A stretch of 64,000 nt of DNA from Aradus depressus (GCA_963662175.1 OY759214.1:97798115-97862114), one strand, 5' to 3'; positions 1 through 10,735 are shown, counted from the first letter of the stretch. Numbers and translations are program-made. Notes: generated by a model from the letters alone, not told the origin.

Positions 1-204
1 GAGTGAGTCAGACCAATCTGAAAGATGTAATTAGGATCGTGGAAACCAGTCCATTGTTTTCCCAACAACTGACGGATCAAAAGGAAAACTCTTGTATGAC
101 CCACCTGCTCTTCAGTATCCGCTACAGCAGTTCTCTTCAGACGGGTATGTTACGTCAAGAAAGTCTGTCCACCCCAGAAGCGGGAAATTACCAAATTTCC
201 ATCG

Positions 205-920
205 TGAACGAAGTATAGGGGAAGTTATGTAATTGTTCATAAATTCGATGAGGATTTTTTTAACGGAATTTCATTTATGTTTTCCGCCTCCAGATTCCAA
301 ATATGAACACGATAACTCCCGATGGAATGAATGTATCCAAACGAAATTGTATATGTGTATTCTGAACCTTTTAGAGCCACACATTGATTTTCATCCAAAT
401 CGGCCAAAGAAAAGAGGGGAGGCTTAACCAAGTACTCTTATAACTACCGTTGTTATGAATGTATCGATACACAGTTTAATATGAGGATTCAGAAGCCTTT
501 ATCTGAATCAATGTTTTTTAGCCCAAACGGTCGATTAGTCTGGAGCTGTGGATTAGCTTTTTTTTCCCCGAGGGCTGATTTGTGTCACCGCGGCCAGAGT
601 AGGCCTATTGTGTGCCCTGTGTGTGTTGGTCCCTACAGCAGCCCTGTATCTTTAATAAAGTCCAGGATTCTTCTGCAGGTTCCTTCCATTACCTGCTTCG
701 GTTCCGTTATGGCAGACCCGAAGCAGTAAAATCTTCTGCTTTCTAGTGCCCCGCACCGGCTTAGAATATGAACCGTAGTCTCATTTTCCTCGTCACATTT
801 CCTGCACAAAGGGCTTCTAGCGATGTGGACTAGCTTGGAGAAAGAGCAAAAAACTTATTTGATTAATTAGTTTTGGGGAAGTACATTGCTAGTGATTCAC
901 CGAGAACTTTTCTTTCAAGT
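205..920 (+). repeat. Family A repeat, near full length, split by a LINE
   Basis: The head (CGAAGTATAGGGGAAGTTAT) starts near 209. The ACACGATAACTCCCGATGGA motif lies near 308, a second monomer near 440-480, and the tail (AGCCCAAACGGTCGATTAG) near 520-540. The tail resumes after 836 with GGGGAAGTACA and a degenerate GTGATTCACCGA near 893-905. A LINE 3' end occupies 560-826. No ORF credible for this element is present; short ORFs across it are chance frames. Confidence 0.75.
560..826 (-). pseudogene. LINE ORF2 C-terminal fragment with zinc-knuckle-like motif
   Basis: Read on the minus strand from about 838, one open frame gives a run ending in a stop at 633-635. It contains CRKCDEENETTVHILSRC, a CX2C...HX4C motif typical of the extreme C-terminus of non-LTR retrotransposon ORF2 proteins, followed by a basic stretch and FIKDTGLL. 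Only about 67 residues survive, so reverse transcriptase and endonuclease domains are absent (5' truncation). A poly(A) tail appears as T-run 558-565 on the plus strand. Flanking GGATTAGCTT (550-559) and GGACTAGCTT (827-836) match at 9/10 and look like the target-site duplication. It differs from the TA-tailed LINE at 19593. Clade is uncertain; the end resembles R1/Jockey-type proteins. Confidence 0.75.
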
Positions 921-2331
921 CGCTATATATCGTAAATAGTTCAATACTCGCCATTGGAAAGAACAGTAAAAATTATATCCCAAAAAATATAATTTTTCCT
1001 GGGTTTGAAAGGTGCTGTGTCTCATTTCCACGTGTATCACTGAAAATTGTCACTGTTGATGATTGGCCTAGAAATCGCATGGTAGTTTCCCGGACAACAC
1101 TGGGTAATACTGCTACTTTAAGTATATATTTCAAAGTGTGCTGCTATTTCTCAGGTATATTGGACACATTTTCTAGTTTTGTCTGGGCTTTCTCACTTCA
1201 AGTAAAACTTTGAAACAATTTAAGTTCTAGGCACCTAAGACCAAGAAATAAATGACTCAGCGAAGCTAAATTGTCTTAGAATTTGATTGCCGGTAGTTCA
1301 TAATTTTCACACATCTATCATTTAGCTGCACCCTTTAGGGAAGGCACCTGCTTCGTTCTGCCATTGCCAGGATCCTCAGAAGAAACAAACCCGTTGTCAG
1401 TCCTACAATACAAATGTACAATCCTAACGTTGATCAGGTTCCTTTGTGTCCAGTTGTCATCACTACAAGACTTCAGCTGAGTTTCATCCGTCTTCATCTT
1501 GTTCTCTGATGATAATCATCATTGAGATCTTTCTCTTTAATATGCCATCCCAAATCATAGGTAATTCTTCACTGTCTCCCGGCCAACGGTACATTTTCAC
1601 CGGCAACAAGGGATGAAAAAAATAATACAAAAAAAAAAAAAAAACTGCAGACAGCTACCCCTGGAAGAAAAGATAGAATGATAGGGGGAAAAAATCAACC
1701 CTGTCTCCGAGTGACGTCAGAGACAGGAAATTCGTGTGTCTAATCGCCATGGTCTCCCCTAGGGGTCGTTAAAGTCTCCTGTGTAATACATTAGTGTCCG
1801 GAAATGAACCCAGAGACTTTAATGATTTTGGAAATGCATCCTTCCGAATCTTGTCCGCCCCCTTATATTAAATCTGCCAACATTTAAGTAATGACGGGCC
1901 CACCTCCGTTGAACCTAATGCCTCGTATTGTGGTTTCTATCTTCATTCATCATAATGTCTTCTTGAAGAACGAAGTTAGTATAATAAGGAGGAACGATGA
2001 CCATTTGGTGCCCTTAATGAATGAATGGGGGATATTTAATTCCTCAGACTAAAAGAAAATAATATATTTTAAATTCGTTGTCATGCTTTACAATTTTATT
2101 AATTTGAACTACTTCATTTCAAATTTATTATTATTTCTATCGAAAATGTGTGGGTAATTGCTATTGCAAATTTAATAAGGAACATTTTTTATCAGAGCCA
2201 ATTTTTTACAGTGTTTGCGTAAATCGAGCAAACGTCTGAAAAAAATGGGTTTCGAGGCGTTATTTTCCGTTTTTGACATGTATATCAAAAACCAGGCAAC
2301 CTTCGAAAAAATGTATTTCATATAAAATATG
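921..2331. other. No gene recognised; AT-rich DNA
   Basis: No ORF or domain was recognised. A 20-odd-base A-run lies near 1626-1645. The stretch 1690-1900 is somewhat GC-richer (contains GTCTCCGAGTGACGTCAG) but I cannot assign it. Confidence 0.4.
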
Positions 2332-2454
2332 CCTTTTTGTTTTATTAACACGTTTTATTTTTTATTTCTTGGTAATTTTAAATATATCATAAATATAAGC
2401 GATATCTGAAGTAGAGTAGTCTTCATTTTCATAGCTACAGTCCTTTCTGAATTA

Positions 2455-2600
2455 GAGACGGGGCAAAAAGTATTCAAAGGACCTTGAAATGTGAAAATCC
2501 GTTGAAAACTAGATCTCGGATTTTTGTACGATTACAATATATTTCAATTATATTTTTACAATAGGTATAATTATGTAGGTAAGTAAAAGTCATGAAGCAT
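2455..2600 (-). repeat. Family B repeat fragment
   Basis: On the minus strand it reads approximately as TTGTAATCGTACAAAAATCC, GAGATC, GTTTTCAACGGATTTTCAC, CAAGGTCC. The same order is seen at 30715-30915 and 46290-46365. It parallels the head of family A base for base in spacing, suggesting a diverged relative. Confidence 0.5.
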
Positions 2601-3247
2601 ATGATGCTGTTTTTTAAAATATTTTCTGCTATTAATTCGTTTTTGAATGGATTCTTTAGAAAAAAAACGAGATAACAGATCAACATTTATACATTAGATA
2701 AATTCTAATAAAAAGTCTTCTTATTTTCAGCTCATTCTTTTTTCCATTTCGTTCTTCGATGTTTTCTTTACAATGTTATTCTAGTCAAAACTCAATTTTG
2801 TATCTAATTTGGTAGAATTTAGTGTTGGTTGATTGGTTGATAGTGACGCTTCTTTCTGTAGCAAATTTCGTTGACAAAATAATTGCTGGGAGTGATTTTC
2901 TTCATTGAGTTTTTAAACTGTTTCTTTATTATTATTTTGATAGTTGAGGTTTGGTATATCTTCTATATTCACTGAAAAAAAAAAAAATATATGTATATAT
3001 ATATGGTTGTTTTGGTTTAAAAATTGTACGTTGGGTTGTCACTTCCCCATGGCGATAAGTTGTTTATATCACAGTACTTACGTCCTGAAGTTTTAGTTAT
3101 ACAGTTACTAGAGCTACGTAGAAGAAAGTAAAAGTCATCTAGCATATTATGCTATGGTAACTAAATATTTTCAGCTGCTATTTTTTTCGGAATGGATTGT
3201 TAGAAAAAAACGAGATAACAGATCAAAATTTGGTACATTAGATAATA
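2582..3247. repeat. Pair of ~120-bp direct repeats (2582-2703 and 3127-3247)
   Basis: Both copies run from AAGTAAAAGTCAT through a CATAT.ATGCT motif to AACGAGATAACAGATCAA and CATTAGATAA. They lie about 545 bp apart inside the piggyBac-like element; the intervening DNA has no recognised coding content. Confidence 0.6.
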
Positions 3248-3855
3248 CATGGCAATCATACAGATAATATGAATGTAAAACTCGATAGATTAAGATAGCT
3301 ATTAACACGTCGACGAACTTTTTTTTATATATATATATTTTTTATTTTTCCCGCAGGAAGGTAGTTTTTTTCGCCTACATATTGACATGTTGTGAATTTT
3401 TTTTTTTTTCGCTTGGACGATATATCACGTTGTTCTGCCGAAATGATAGGGTGGTGGTAGCGCCTGAGGGTGGGTTAAGGAACCAGAGAGCTTGGCAGAC
3501 TCTGAAAAACACATAAGATATATAAGAGCAACGGATGTTTGGACATACTGCTGCCCGTCCACCGAGTGAGTTGTATCTCACTAACGTTAGTAGACGAGGT
3601 CACGAACTTTCCATCCTCTGGCATTATTCATCATGCGTGAGCTCAAATGTGATTAACCCTCCGAATACCACGGTCCAGCTGGAATATAGAATACCACGGC
3701 GAGTCCCATTTTTGATTTTGGTTCTAGGTGTCGTTTTATGAGTTGGACGGTTAATTTTCAACTCTTTCACACCTATTATTAATACTTGGTCGAAAAATAT
3801 TTATTATTGAAAAGTGACAATTATGAAGTGTAGAAGTAAAAAAAAAATTGATAAT

Positions 3856-4320
3856 TCATTCACAACGTAGACACATTGCTTTTTTTGAGCGATGCGCCTT
3901 GCAAACAAACTTCTTACAAAGTGAGCAGAAAATGTTCATTTTTTTATCATCTTTCCTGGGGCACATATAACAACTTTTTTTTTTGCACTGTTTGATGAAG
4001 TCGATGGTCTTGGCTCTGTAACTGGTTCATCTTCTGTAGCATGGCTGTGGATTGTGTTTTCCGAGTAGATGGGTCATTAAGCCTTCTCCTTATCATAGGC
4101 TCTACGAGTTTTTTGGCAAGCTCGAGCAAAAATAGGCGCCTTCTTGATTCATTGCCTTCTTTCCATTTTGGGTGAATATCTTCTCATAAGACTAATGCAT
4201 CACTTCTGATAAATCGATCATATTCATGAAGAGTACCATTGGCCCACTGTATGTCATCCTCTGGCATGTGTACTCGCCTGACATACGATCTAGGCTATCT
4301 ACTCCTCCTTTCGTCTCGTT
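3856..4320 (-). pseudogene. piggyBac-type transposase, C-terminal fragment, frameshifted
   Basis: Starting at 4320 on the minus strand the reading is NETKGGVDSLDRM, the conserved piggyBac block that holds the last catalytic Asp (in GGVD). It is followed by a diverged PMVLFMNMIDLSE block, then in another frame RRRLFLLELAKKLVEPMIRR, and finally a cysteine-rich end (CSLCKKFVCKAH, CLRC) ending at a stop at 3856-3858. That is the normal domain order: end of the RNase H-like core, helix, then the C-terminal cysteine-rich domain. At least three frame changes and an in-frame stop (near 4185) break it. The N-terminal two thirds, including the first two catalytic Asp, are absent. Confidence 0.75.
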
Positions 4321-4402
4321 CTAATTTTTTATATGATATATATTATGATATATTTAAAATTACCTAGAAATAAAAAATAAAACGTGTTAATAAAACAAAA
4401 AG

Positions 4403-4513
4403 GTGAGGTGGTCCTTACTCTTGGGTGAGGTGGTCCTTACTCTTGGGTAAGGTGGTCCCTACTCTTGGGTGAGGTGGTCCCTACTCTTGAGTGAGATGGT
4501 CCCTACTCTTGGG
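4403..4513. repeat. 22-bp minisatellite, five copies
   Basis: Units start at 4403, 4425, 4447, 4469 and 4491, each close to GTGAGGTGGTCCCTACTCTT plus GG. Period is exactly 22 bp with a few substitutions. The array directly abuts the right arm of the piggyBac-like element. Confidence 0.9.
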
Positions 4514-5464
4514 CCCAACGACTTGCTGAGAACAATAGGGTTCCGTTGAACCCTTCTGGGGGTAGCGAGCAGCAAAGGACCGGGAACAGTTCAATCCATA
4601 GGTCAAATATCGGCGACGTTTAATTTCAGAATGACTAAAAAAGGATTTTTTGGGGACTTCCCCCCACCAAATCTTCAAGGAGATACTGTAGTCAAATTAG
4701 TGTTTGATTACAAAGAACTAACATTAACTTTTTGTCTTTTTTTGAGGTTGTTTGTATGAGTCACATCCTCCTGTAAAAGAGAAGCTATACGTATTTCTGG
4801 AAGACAGATTGTCTGAAGACCTTGAGATCCTCAGATGGAGTCAGATAAAGTGTTAACTAACGCTATAAGATCTGGCCAACGGGAGGGTTATCATGTTATC
4901 TGAGGACAGGACAGGAACACATGTCTTGGATGGACCCTGAGATGAATCCTACAATGTCAATAATGTCCACATGGATCGGGAGAATACAAATAGAGTACCA
5001 AAGTCAAGGTCCCCCGGAAGCCAAAGCTTCATTTAACGCCTACTACCTAGTCAAGTAGCTGCGTGATCTTTACCTGCCGCGTACCTCTGTCTCATAAAAC
5101 GTGCAATATACAACACTATCTGATGCACTATAGTTTTGTTTGAAAAATTTTATAAGATAAGGTGTGTAAAATACACTGTGCACTATACAAAATTTGAAAT
5201 GGCAAATTTCGTCTAAATCATTAACTGAATTGTTTCGGGAGTGGAATGTCGGGAACAACATATGTTAGTTTTTTGCGAATATGAAAGTATTATTTGGAAA
5301 TAATAATTAGCTAGTAATAATAAATAAATAAATATTGTATGTATATATAATATATAAATAGTGTAAGTAGGTAGATCCTCCCCATCCCGGCAAATAAACC
5401 GAAACGAAAAAAATTGAAGAATCACCGTCTTCCCTACAAAACCATTGTTTGGGCTAATAATCAT
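4514..5464. other. No gene recognised
   Basis: Mixed-composition DNA; 4780-5060 is less AT-rich than its surroundings but gives no recognisable protein on either strand. The 5200-5460 part contains AATAATAAATAAATAAATA-type simple sequence. Confidence 0.35.
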
Positions 5465-5880
5465 TAGTTGGCTTACATAGGGGCTTCTAAATCCTCATAC
5501 CAAAATTTGTGTCGATAAATTCATTACATCGGCGAAAAATGTATATATATAAAGAAAAACGTATGTTTCGTATGCGTCGACAAGTATGCATATATACACA
5601 CTATGGTGTATATATGCATACAGAATATGGAATACTTTGGTATTGCTACTATCTTCAGTCACGACTTAACAAATACTGTATTTTTTTTTATAAAATGTTT
5701 CATAAAATCCGCAAAAAATGTTAAATATGTTCTTGAGTTGACCCCTCTCCTTTAAACCTCCTCTTCCCTATAACCGATTTCGCTGAACGTTAACATGTAT
5801 TGTCCTCATAGGGTTTTAAATTTAAATATGAAATTTTGTGTCGTTACATTCATTCTATCGAGATTTCTACAATTTTTTGC
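5465..5880 (-). repeat. Family A repeat, two interrupted fragments
   Basis: Minus-strand monomer pieces at 5465-5535 (ATTCATTACATCGGCG on the plus strand) and 5745-5880 (ACATTCATTCTATCGAGA) flank about 200 bp of TATATGCATA-rich simple sequence that includes a ~16-bp palindrome near 5586-5615. Confidence 0.6.
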
Positions 5881-5989
5881 TATCTAACCACATAAAAAAT
5901 TGTTTTAGAACAATAATATTAATAACTTTACTCAATGCCTCTTTTGGTAGCCGAGAAATGATTTTGCCTTAAACAAGAATGTTCAATGA

Positions 5990-6333
5990 GGGTGCCGGTA
6001 GCTCAGTGTAATGCGTGCTTGTCTTCTGAGCTCAAGATCGATCGTGGGTTCGAAACCCGACCGAGGCCCTTAGTTTATCTTATCTGGGAGGTAAAATAAA
6101 CTTAAGAACTCCGTCCTTCGGATGGGACGTTAAGCGATGGTCCCGAGCCTGTACGATGTCAGGTACTCGTTAAAGACCTCTGCTCTAGGTGAATAAAAAT
6201 TTAGGGTAGGCAAAATTTAGGACTCCTACAGTAGAGTCGGGCTCATGTCCACCAGAGTGACGAAAGAGCGCTCTGGTAGTAGGCGGTATTACCTCGTAGT
6301 TAAAGCCCGGGCATGAGTCATAAAACCTAACCT
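5990..6333 (+). mobile_element. tRNA-derived SINE, full length with 15-bp target duplication
   Basis: The head has RNA polymerase III promoter boxes: box A-like GCCGGTAGCTCAGTGTAATG (about 5994) and box B-like GGTTCGAAACC (about 6048). A ~265-bp body follows (GCCGTCC-type TCCTTCGGATGGGACGTTAA, GTACGATGTCAGGTACTCG, GGTGAATAAAAATTTAGGGT, AAAGCCCGGGCATGAGTC) and the tail AAAACCTAACCTA. AAGAATGTTCAATGA (5975-5989) and AAGAATGTTTAATGA (6334-6348) match 14/15 and flank it. No ORF is expected; SINEs are transcribed by Pol III and mobilised by a LINE. The LINE partner is not identified here. Confidence 0.88.
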
Positions 6334-6348
6334 AAGAATGTTTAATGA

Positions 6349-7366
6349 TACAAATTTCTCGAGGGAGGCTTCCTTCAAAGGGAAGACTTAGGGCCCCAAA
6401 AACTATAGATCCTCCACTGTTCACCAAAATTAGGAGAATTGTCTACTCTTGCGCTCCTACAACAGCTGAACTCATTAATATTCTTATTTTTGACAAATGG
6501 TGGTTAGACATTAACATCTTATCTTTTAAATATTTCCTAACTAATACTCAAATCCATCATGGTATTCTGATGATTAAAACAAGTTTAACCTAACCTGTAG
6601 CTCCAAGTTTGGAAAAATAAATAAAAATAAATATTAAATAAACGACAAAGAAGTGACTATTTTTTTTTTTTTTTTTTGAAAAATTAGTGAAGGGGCGGAG
6701 ACTGAAGAGATGAAGTTTCGGAAGTGGATGTCAGACTTGAGGTTTACTTCGGGGGAGGTCTTTGGAAGCTAACGAGGATTCTGGATTTAATAACCTTGGC
6801 GTTCCAGTCAAAAAATCCTGTCCAGTAGCTCCTAGACAGACACACGATCTTCAGAGTCTCAACACGTATTACCTCAGGTTCAACCAACCAGTTGTCGGTG
6901 AATCATTGGCAGTGTACGCCCCCGGGAAAATTGCCGAAAATTCACCGACAAGTTTTTCGTCAACATTTCTTCTCTGAGCTAAAGTCAAGGACCTGAACTA
7001 AGTTATGCTGGGCCCTTCGAGAAGTCCTCTCTTCCTTGATGGGCACATCAGTAGGCGCCGAGAGAAGGTATCATATAATTGACAATTGACCGAGCTAACG
7101 GTTCGCCACTTTTCGAACACATTTCGTGACTTATTTTTGAATATTTTATTGATCTTTTATCGGTTTAGGAATTGTAAATCATGTCAATTCTCGTCTGATC
7201 TTCTTCAGACCCTTATCAATGAAATTATTCCAGGCGTCGCCTCTTGAACAATTACTCATAAAGAAGAACAGTTTTTCTAGTGAAGAAGTAAAAATCCCTA
7301 CAAGTATGACGTTATGTCTCATAAATAAACAAAACAGTTATTTTTTGGGGACCATAGAGGCCATGC
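6349..7366. other. No gene recognised; T-run at about 6660-6677
   Basis: AT-rich DNA with a long T-run. A short TTTAACCTAACCT near 6583-6597 resembles the SINE tail but no body precedes it. No protein similarity recognised. Confidence 0.35.
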
Positions 7367-7612
7367 GGACTGAAGTCACCACGGCTTCAACTACGACGTC
7401 GTATCGCCTACTACCAGAGAGCTCTTTCGTCACTCTGGTGGACATAAGCCCGACTCTAAAGTAGGAGTCTTCGATATGCCTCTCCAGGTTTAGTTACCTA
7501 AAGTAGAGTTTTTAAAGATTGCATATGTTCGTGACCATCGCTTAACCTCCCATCCGAAGGACGGCGTGCTCAAGGTCTTTTCATCTCCCAAAAACCTTAC
7601 ATTAGGGATTTT
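7367..7612 (-). mobile_element. SINE body fragment, no tRNA head
   Basis: Contains, on the plus strand, ATCGCCTACTACCAGAGAGC, CTCTTTCGTCACTCTGGTGG and CATCCGAAGGACGGCGTGCT, the reverse complement of the SINE body. The 5' tRNA-like head and the terminal tail are missing or diverged. Confidence 0.75.
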
Positions 7613-7639
7613 AAAAAAGGCCGGATTTCGAACATTTTA

Positions 7640-7795
7640 TCGGGAATTATCGTGTTCACAGATAAACAGGAAATTTTTTTTTTTTTTTGGAAACGGTCGG
7701 AAAACATGAAATTCCAGTGAAAACTCAACATCGAATTTCTGACCGATTACATAACTTCTCCTATACTCCTTATAGCTGGGGAAGTAAAAATGACT
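7640..7795 (-). repeat. Family A head fragment
   Basis: Shows GTCGGAAAACATGAAATTCC, GACCGATTACATAACTTC and GCTGGGGAAGTAAAA, i.e. the complement of the family A head. A T-run sits at 7675-7688. Confidence 0.75.
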
Positions 7796-8099
7796 CGGTA
7801 TACCGGATATAGTGGCTTCGCTTCGCTCCGCCCAAGAGAGTGAAGTATGAAGTAATAAGCAAAGAAATCAAAGATGAAAGATAAATAGAAAAAATTAAGA
7901 AAGAAACGTCTTCAAATAGAATTAAAGTGTTGGTGATAAATCAGTGTTTTGTAAGCGAAGTTAATAACGAAAAAAGTGAAATTAACAATCAGTGTGAGAA
8001 TGTTAACGGGACGTTAGAGGGTTTAATAACAGATATAGGTTCAGTATCACTAAGGTGCTACCGATCACCACCTTACAACATACATACTAAATCAGTTAT

Positions 8100-8745
8100 T
8101 ATTATTTTTTTTTTTTACTTCCCCACCTATACGAAGTATAGGGGAAGTTATGTAATCTGTTAGAAATTATATGCAGTATTTTCAATGGAATTTCATGGTT
8201 TCAGTGAATCACTGACAATGTACTTCCCCAGGACGATTCTATCAATAAACTTCTTGCTTCCCCCCCCCTAAAAACAGTCGACAGTTTGCGATTATATTCA
8301 ACAGTTGACTTACTTATGGGCTCCTAAATCCTTATACTAAATTTTGTGTCATATCGGCAGTTGGTTTTTGAGTTGAGCCCCCTCCTCTGATTCTCCTCTT
8401 CCTTCTACCGATTTCGTTGAAAATCTATAGCTTTTTCCGTACGAGATTTTGGTTTTTATGTTAAGCGTCCCCCCGTAATCCTCATTTCGTTTTGGCGATT
8501 TGACTGAAGATCGAAGGGTGTCGTCCTTCAAAAAGTCCTGGATACATTTATAAAATTTCGAGGCGATATGGTCATTCTGTCGGTAGTTACCACTCCATGA
8601 GAATCAAAATTGTTGAATTTCAATGAAATCGACTGCGGGGAAGGGGGGATTCAGAGGAGGAGGCTAAATTCAAAAACCCTAATTACTGCCAATGCAACGA
8701 ATTTATCGACTCCTCTGGTATAAGGATTTGGTATGACTTCACTCT
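8100..8745. repeat. Composite of family A pieces in both orientations
   Basis: A plus-strand head with the terminal hairpin (ACTTCCCC at 8118, TATACGAAGTATAGGGGAAG at 8128-8147) runs to about 8200. A minus-strand tail and monomers follow (GTGAATCACTGACAATGTAC near 8203, to about 8590), then a plus-strand monomer (8600-8740). This is a head-to-tail-to-monomer rearrangement rather than one clean copy. Confidence 0.7.
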
Positions 8746-8851
8746 AAACTTACTTTTAAAACTCATAGAAATAAAAGATGTTGTTTTCACACTGTTTTAT
8801 TTGCTACCAGGCTTTCAACTCTACTGCGTCATCATCAGTGGCTCATTTTGG

Positions 8852-9184
8852 ATTAGGTTAGGTTAGGTTTTATGACTCATGCCCGGGCTTTAACTACGAG
8901 GGCATATCGCCTACTACCAGAACGCTCTTTCGTCACTCTGATGGACATGACCCCGGCCTACCCTAAATTTTTATCCACCTTGGGTAGGGGTCTTGAATGA
9001 GTACCTGACATCGTACAGGCTCGGGACCATCGCTTAACGTCCCATCCGAAGGACGGCGGCGTGCATAAGTTTATTTTACCTCCCAGATAAAATAAACTAA
9101 GAGCCTCGGTCGGATTTCGAACTCACGTTCTTGAGCTCAGAAGGCAAGCACGCATACCACTGAGCTACCGGCGTCCTCAAAATA
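8852..9184 (-). mobile_element. tRNA-derived SINE, full length
   Basis: On the minus strand: head GACGCCGGTAGCTCAGTGGT, box B-like region GTTCGAAATCC near 9110-9125, whole body, and a tail visible on the plus strand as ATTAGGTTAGGTTAGGTTTT (8853-8872). CATTTTGG (8844-8851) and CATTGTGG (9185-9192) match 7/8 as target duplication. The interrupted target sequence also occurs uninterrupted at 10583-10735, which independently fixes the SINE boundaries. Confidence 0.88.
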
Positions 9185-9310
9185 CATTGTGGAGTCTAAA
9201 GAACTACTCTTTATCTGTCGATATAATGAGTGTATTTGCAGTAGTGGCACTATTGTAGCAGTGAGAGGAGAGCCCCAAATATTCGTCCAAAGGAAAAATT
9301 TCAAACCTTT
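9185..9310. repeat. Right half of a repeat split by the SINE
   Basis: GGAGTCTAAAGAACTACTCT and TATAATGAGTGTAT are shared with 10625-10680. The left half lies at about 8806-8851 (ACTGCGTCATCATCAGTGGC). Confidence 0.7.
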
Positions 9311-9317
9311 TTTTTTT

Positions 9318-9390
9318 CTTTTTTTTTTTTTTCTGACCGATTAAATGACTTCCCCTATACTTCGTTTAGCTAGAGAAGTAAAACCGATAA
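9318..9390 (-). repeat. Family A head fragment
   Basis: TTTTCTGACCGATTA, GACTTCCCCTATACTTCG and GCTAGAGAAGTAAAA give the complement of the family A head hairpin, preceded by long T-runs. Confidence 0.7.
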
Positions 9391-10229
9391 TTATAGGGAG
9401 CAATACGACAGTAGATAAGATCATATTTTTCAATATTCATTTACTGTTTGCCCTATTTTAACAAATATTGAAAGGGGTCTCCTACAAAGTATAAAACTAG
9501 ACCTCTCGAAACCGTGGATCCGCCACTGATCACGCAACCGATAATTGATAACACTCTCTTCGTTTTATGATGCCAAATAAAATTTAGATAATTTATCACC
9601 AAGCTGTGCAAGATTCCTTCCTCCCTTTGAACATAAATAAATTTAAAATAAAAAAATAAATGATTGAATAAAAAATTAACATGATTACTAAATTAGAATT
9701 ATTTTTCTTATTTATATCAAGATCATTTGTTTAGATTTATTAATTTTTCATTCTAAGGATCAATGAAAGAAGTTCCGACTAAAATTCTAATTAAATATAT
9801 AAGGAAATATTAATTAATTTTTCATTATTATTTTTTAGCTCGTGTCTGAAGTATGTGTATTCAAATTAATGTAATTTTTTTTTAAAGTACTCTGGTGCAT
9901 TCATTTGCATTTTGATATGAAAACCGGATTGTGCCATGTCAAAGTAATAAAGATTAGCATTGTATCATGTTTATTTTTAGTTTTTTTTTGACATTCCCTT
10001 CGACATGGATGTCATTAATAAAAATCTGTAAAAACATAACTTTTTTGCTAAAAAGTGAAAACTTTCGAAATGTGAATTACTTAAAATTAGTTCTAATTTT
10101 TATGTAATCTGGACGCGTGAGCCGGCATCCATGCTGATCGACGGGGCAATTTGAATTAGCCTCTCGTTATGAATTGAGAGTTTATAGATTAAGTAGAGTC
10201 TGTGAGGTGAAACTGAGGTAAAAGGCTGA
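9391..10229. other. No gene recognised; AT-rich
   Basis: Very AT-rich (AAATAAATTTAAAATAAAAA near 9640). No domain or repeat family recognised. Confidence 0.35.
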
Positions 10230-10605
10230 TCAATGGAAAATTGATAGGTGCCATCCTTACGGGTTTTTGAATTTAAGTATAAAATGTATCGACCGAATTT
10301 ACGTATCGATACATTCATAACATCGGCAGTTAAAAGAGTTTTTGTGTTAAGCCTCTCCTGTAAACCCCCCTTTCTCCTTTGAATGAATATCAATAGGTGT
10401 TGTCCTCAGAATGTTACACATATAGAATTTCGTGCCGATACATTCATTCTATCGGATGGTATCGTTTTCACTGACAAACTTACATAGACATATAGACTCC
10501 CCCCCCCCCCCCCCCCCCCCTTCTTTGAATCAGGAGGTCGGAAAACATGACATTCCATTAAAAATTTCGCATCGATTTACTGACCGATAACGCTACTGCG
10601 GCATC
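10230..10605 (-). repeat. Family A repeat with a C-run
   Basis: Two minus-strand monomers (ATTCATAACATCGGCAG near 10312; ATTCATTCTATCGGATGG near 10442) and the head region GGTCGGAAAACATGACATTC. A run of about 22 C lies at 10499-10520. It closely resembles the copy at 11247-11600, sharing GGTGCCATCCTTACGGGTTT. Confidence 0.8.
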
Positions 10606-10735
10606 ATCAGTGGCACATCTCATCCATACGCGGAGTCTAAAGAACTATTCTTTATCTGTAGGTATAATGAGTGTATAGACGTACTTTATGCAGTAGTGAG
10701 AGAAGAATCCCAAGTATTGAATTTTGTCAAAATCA
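10583..10735. repeat. Uninterrupted copy of the SINE target repeat
   Basis: Contains GGCATCATCAGTGGCACATC directly joined to GCGGAGTCTAAAGAACTATT, the sequence that at 8806-9310 is split by the SINE. A short piece (CGTCATCATCAGTGGCACAT) also occurs near 45507. Confidence 0.75.

Larger units (their letters stand above)
2332..4403 (-). mobile_element. Internally deleted piggyBac-like element with 61-bp inverted arms
   Basis: Positions 2332-2392 and 4343-4403 are reverse complements with one mismatch in 61 bases; arms begin CCTTTTTGTTTTATTAACAC. Between them, immediately inside the right arm, lies the C-terminal part of a piggyBac-type transposase on the minus strand. The N-terminal two thirds are missing, so this looks like an internally deleted copy. 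The usual flanking TTAA is not seen just outside the arms; instead a TTAA sits 13 bp inside each arm. A pair of ~120-bp direct repeats (2582-2703, 3127-3247) lies inside. Assignment of the arms as this transposon's own termini is inference from position and symmetry. Confidence 0.6.

Noticed and set aside
1..218. A 71-codon plus-strand frame at the window start
   Set aside because: No recognised domain and it runs into a family A head; cannot be supported as a gene.
4403..4513. CRISPR-like array
   Set aside because: The 22-bp units are contiguous without unique spacers, in a eukaryotic TE context; it is a minisatellite.
5994..6062. A functional tRNA gene
   Set aside because: Box A and B are present but the sequence continues into a SINE body, the cloverleaf is imperfect, and many copies share the same body.
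8128..8147. TATACGAAGT in the family A head resembles half of a loxP site
   Set aside because: Only about 10 bases match, no 8-bp spacer with a second inverted half site exists, and the match falls within the repeat's own hairpin. Coincidence.
8853..8872. TTAGG repeats suggesting telomeric or subtelomeric DNA
   Set aside because: They are the 3' tail of a SINE with target duplications; only about three units and not an array.
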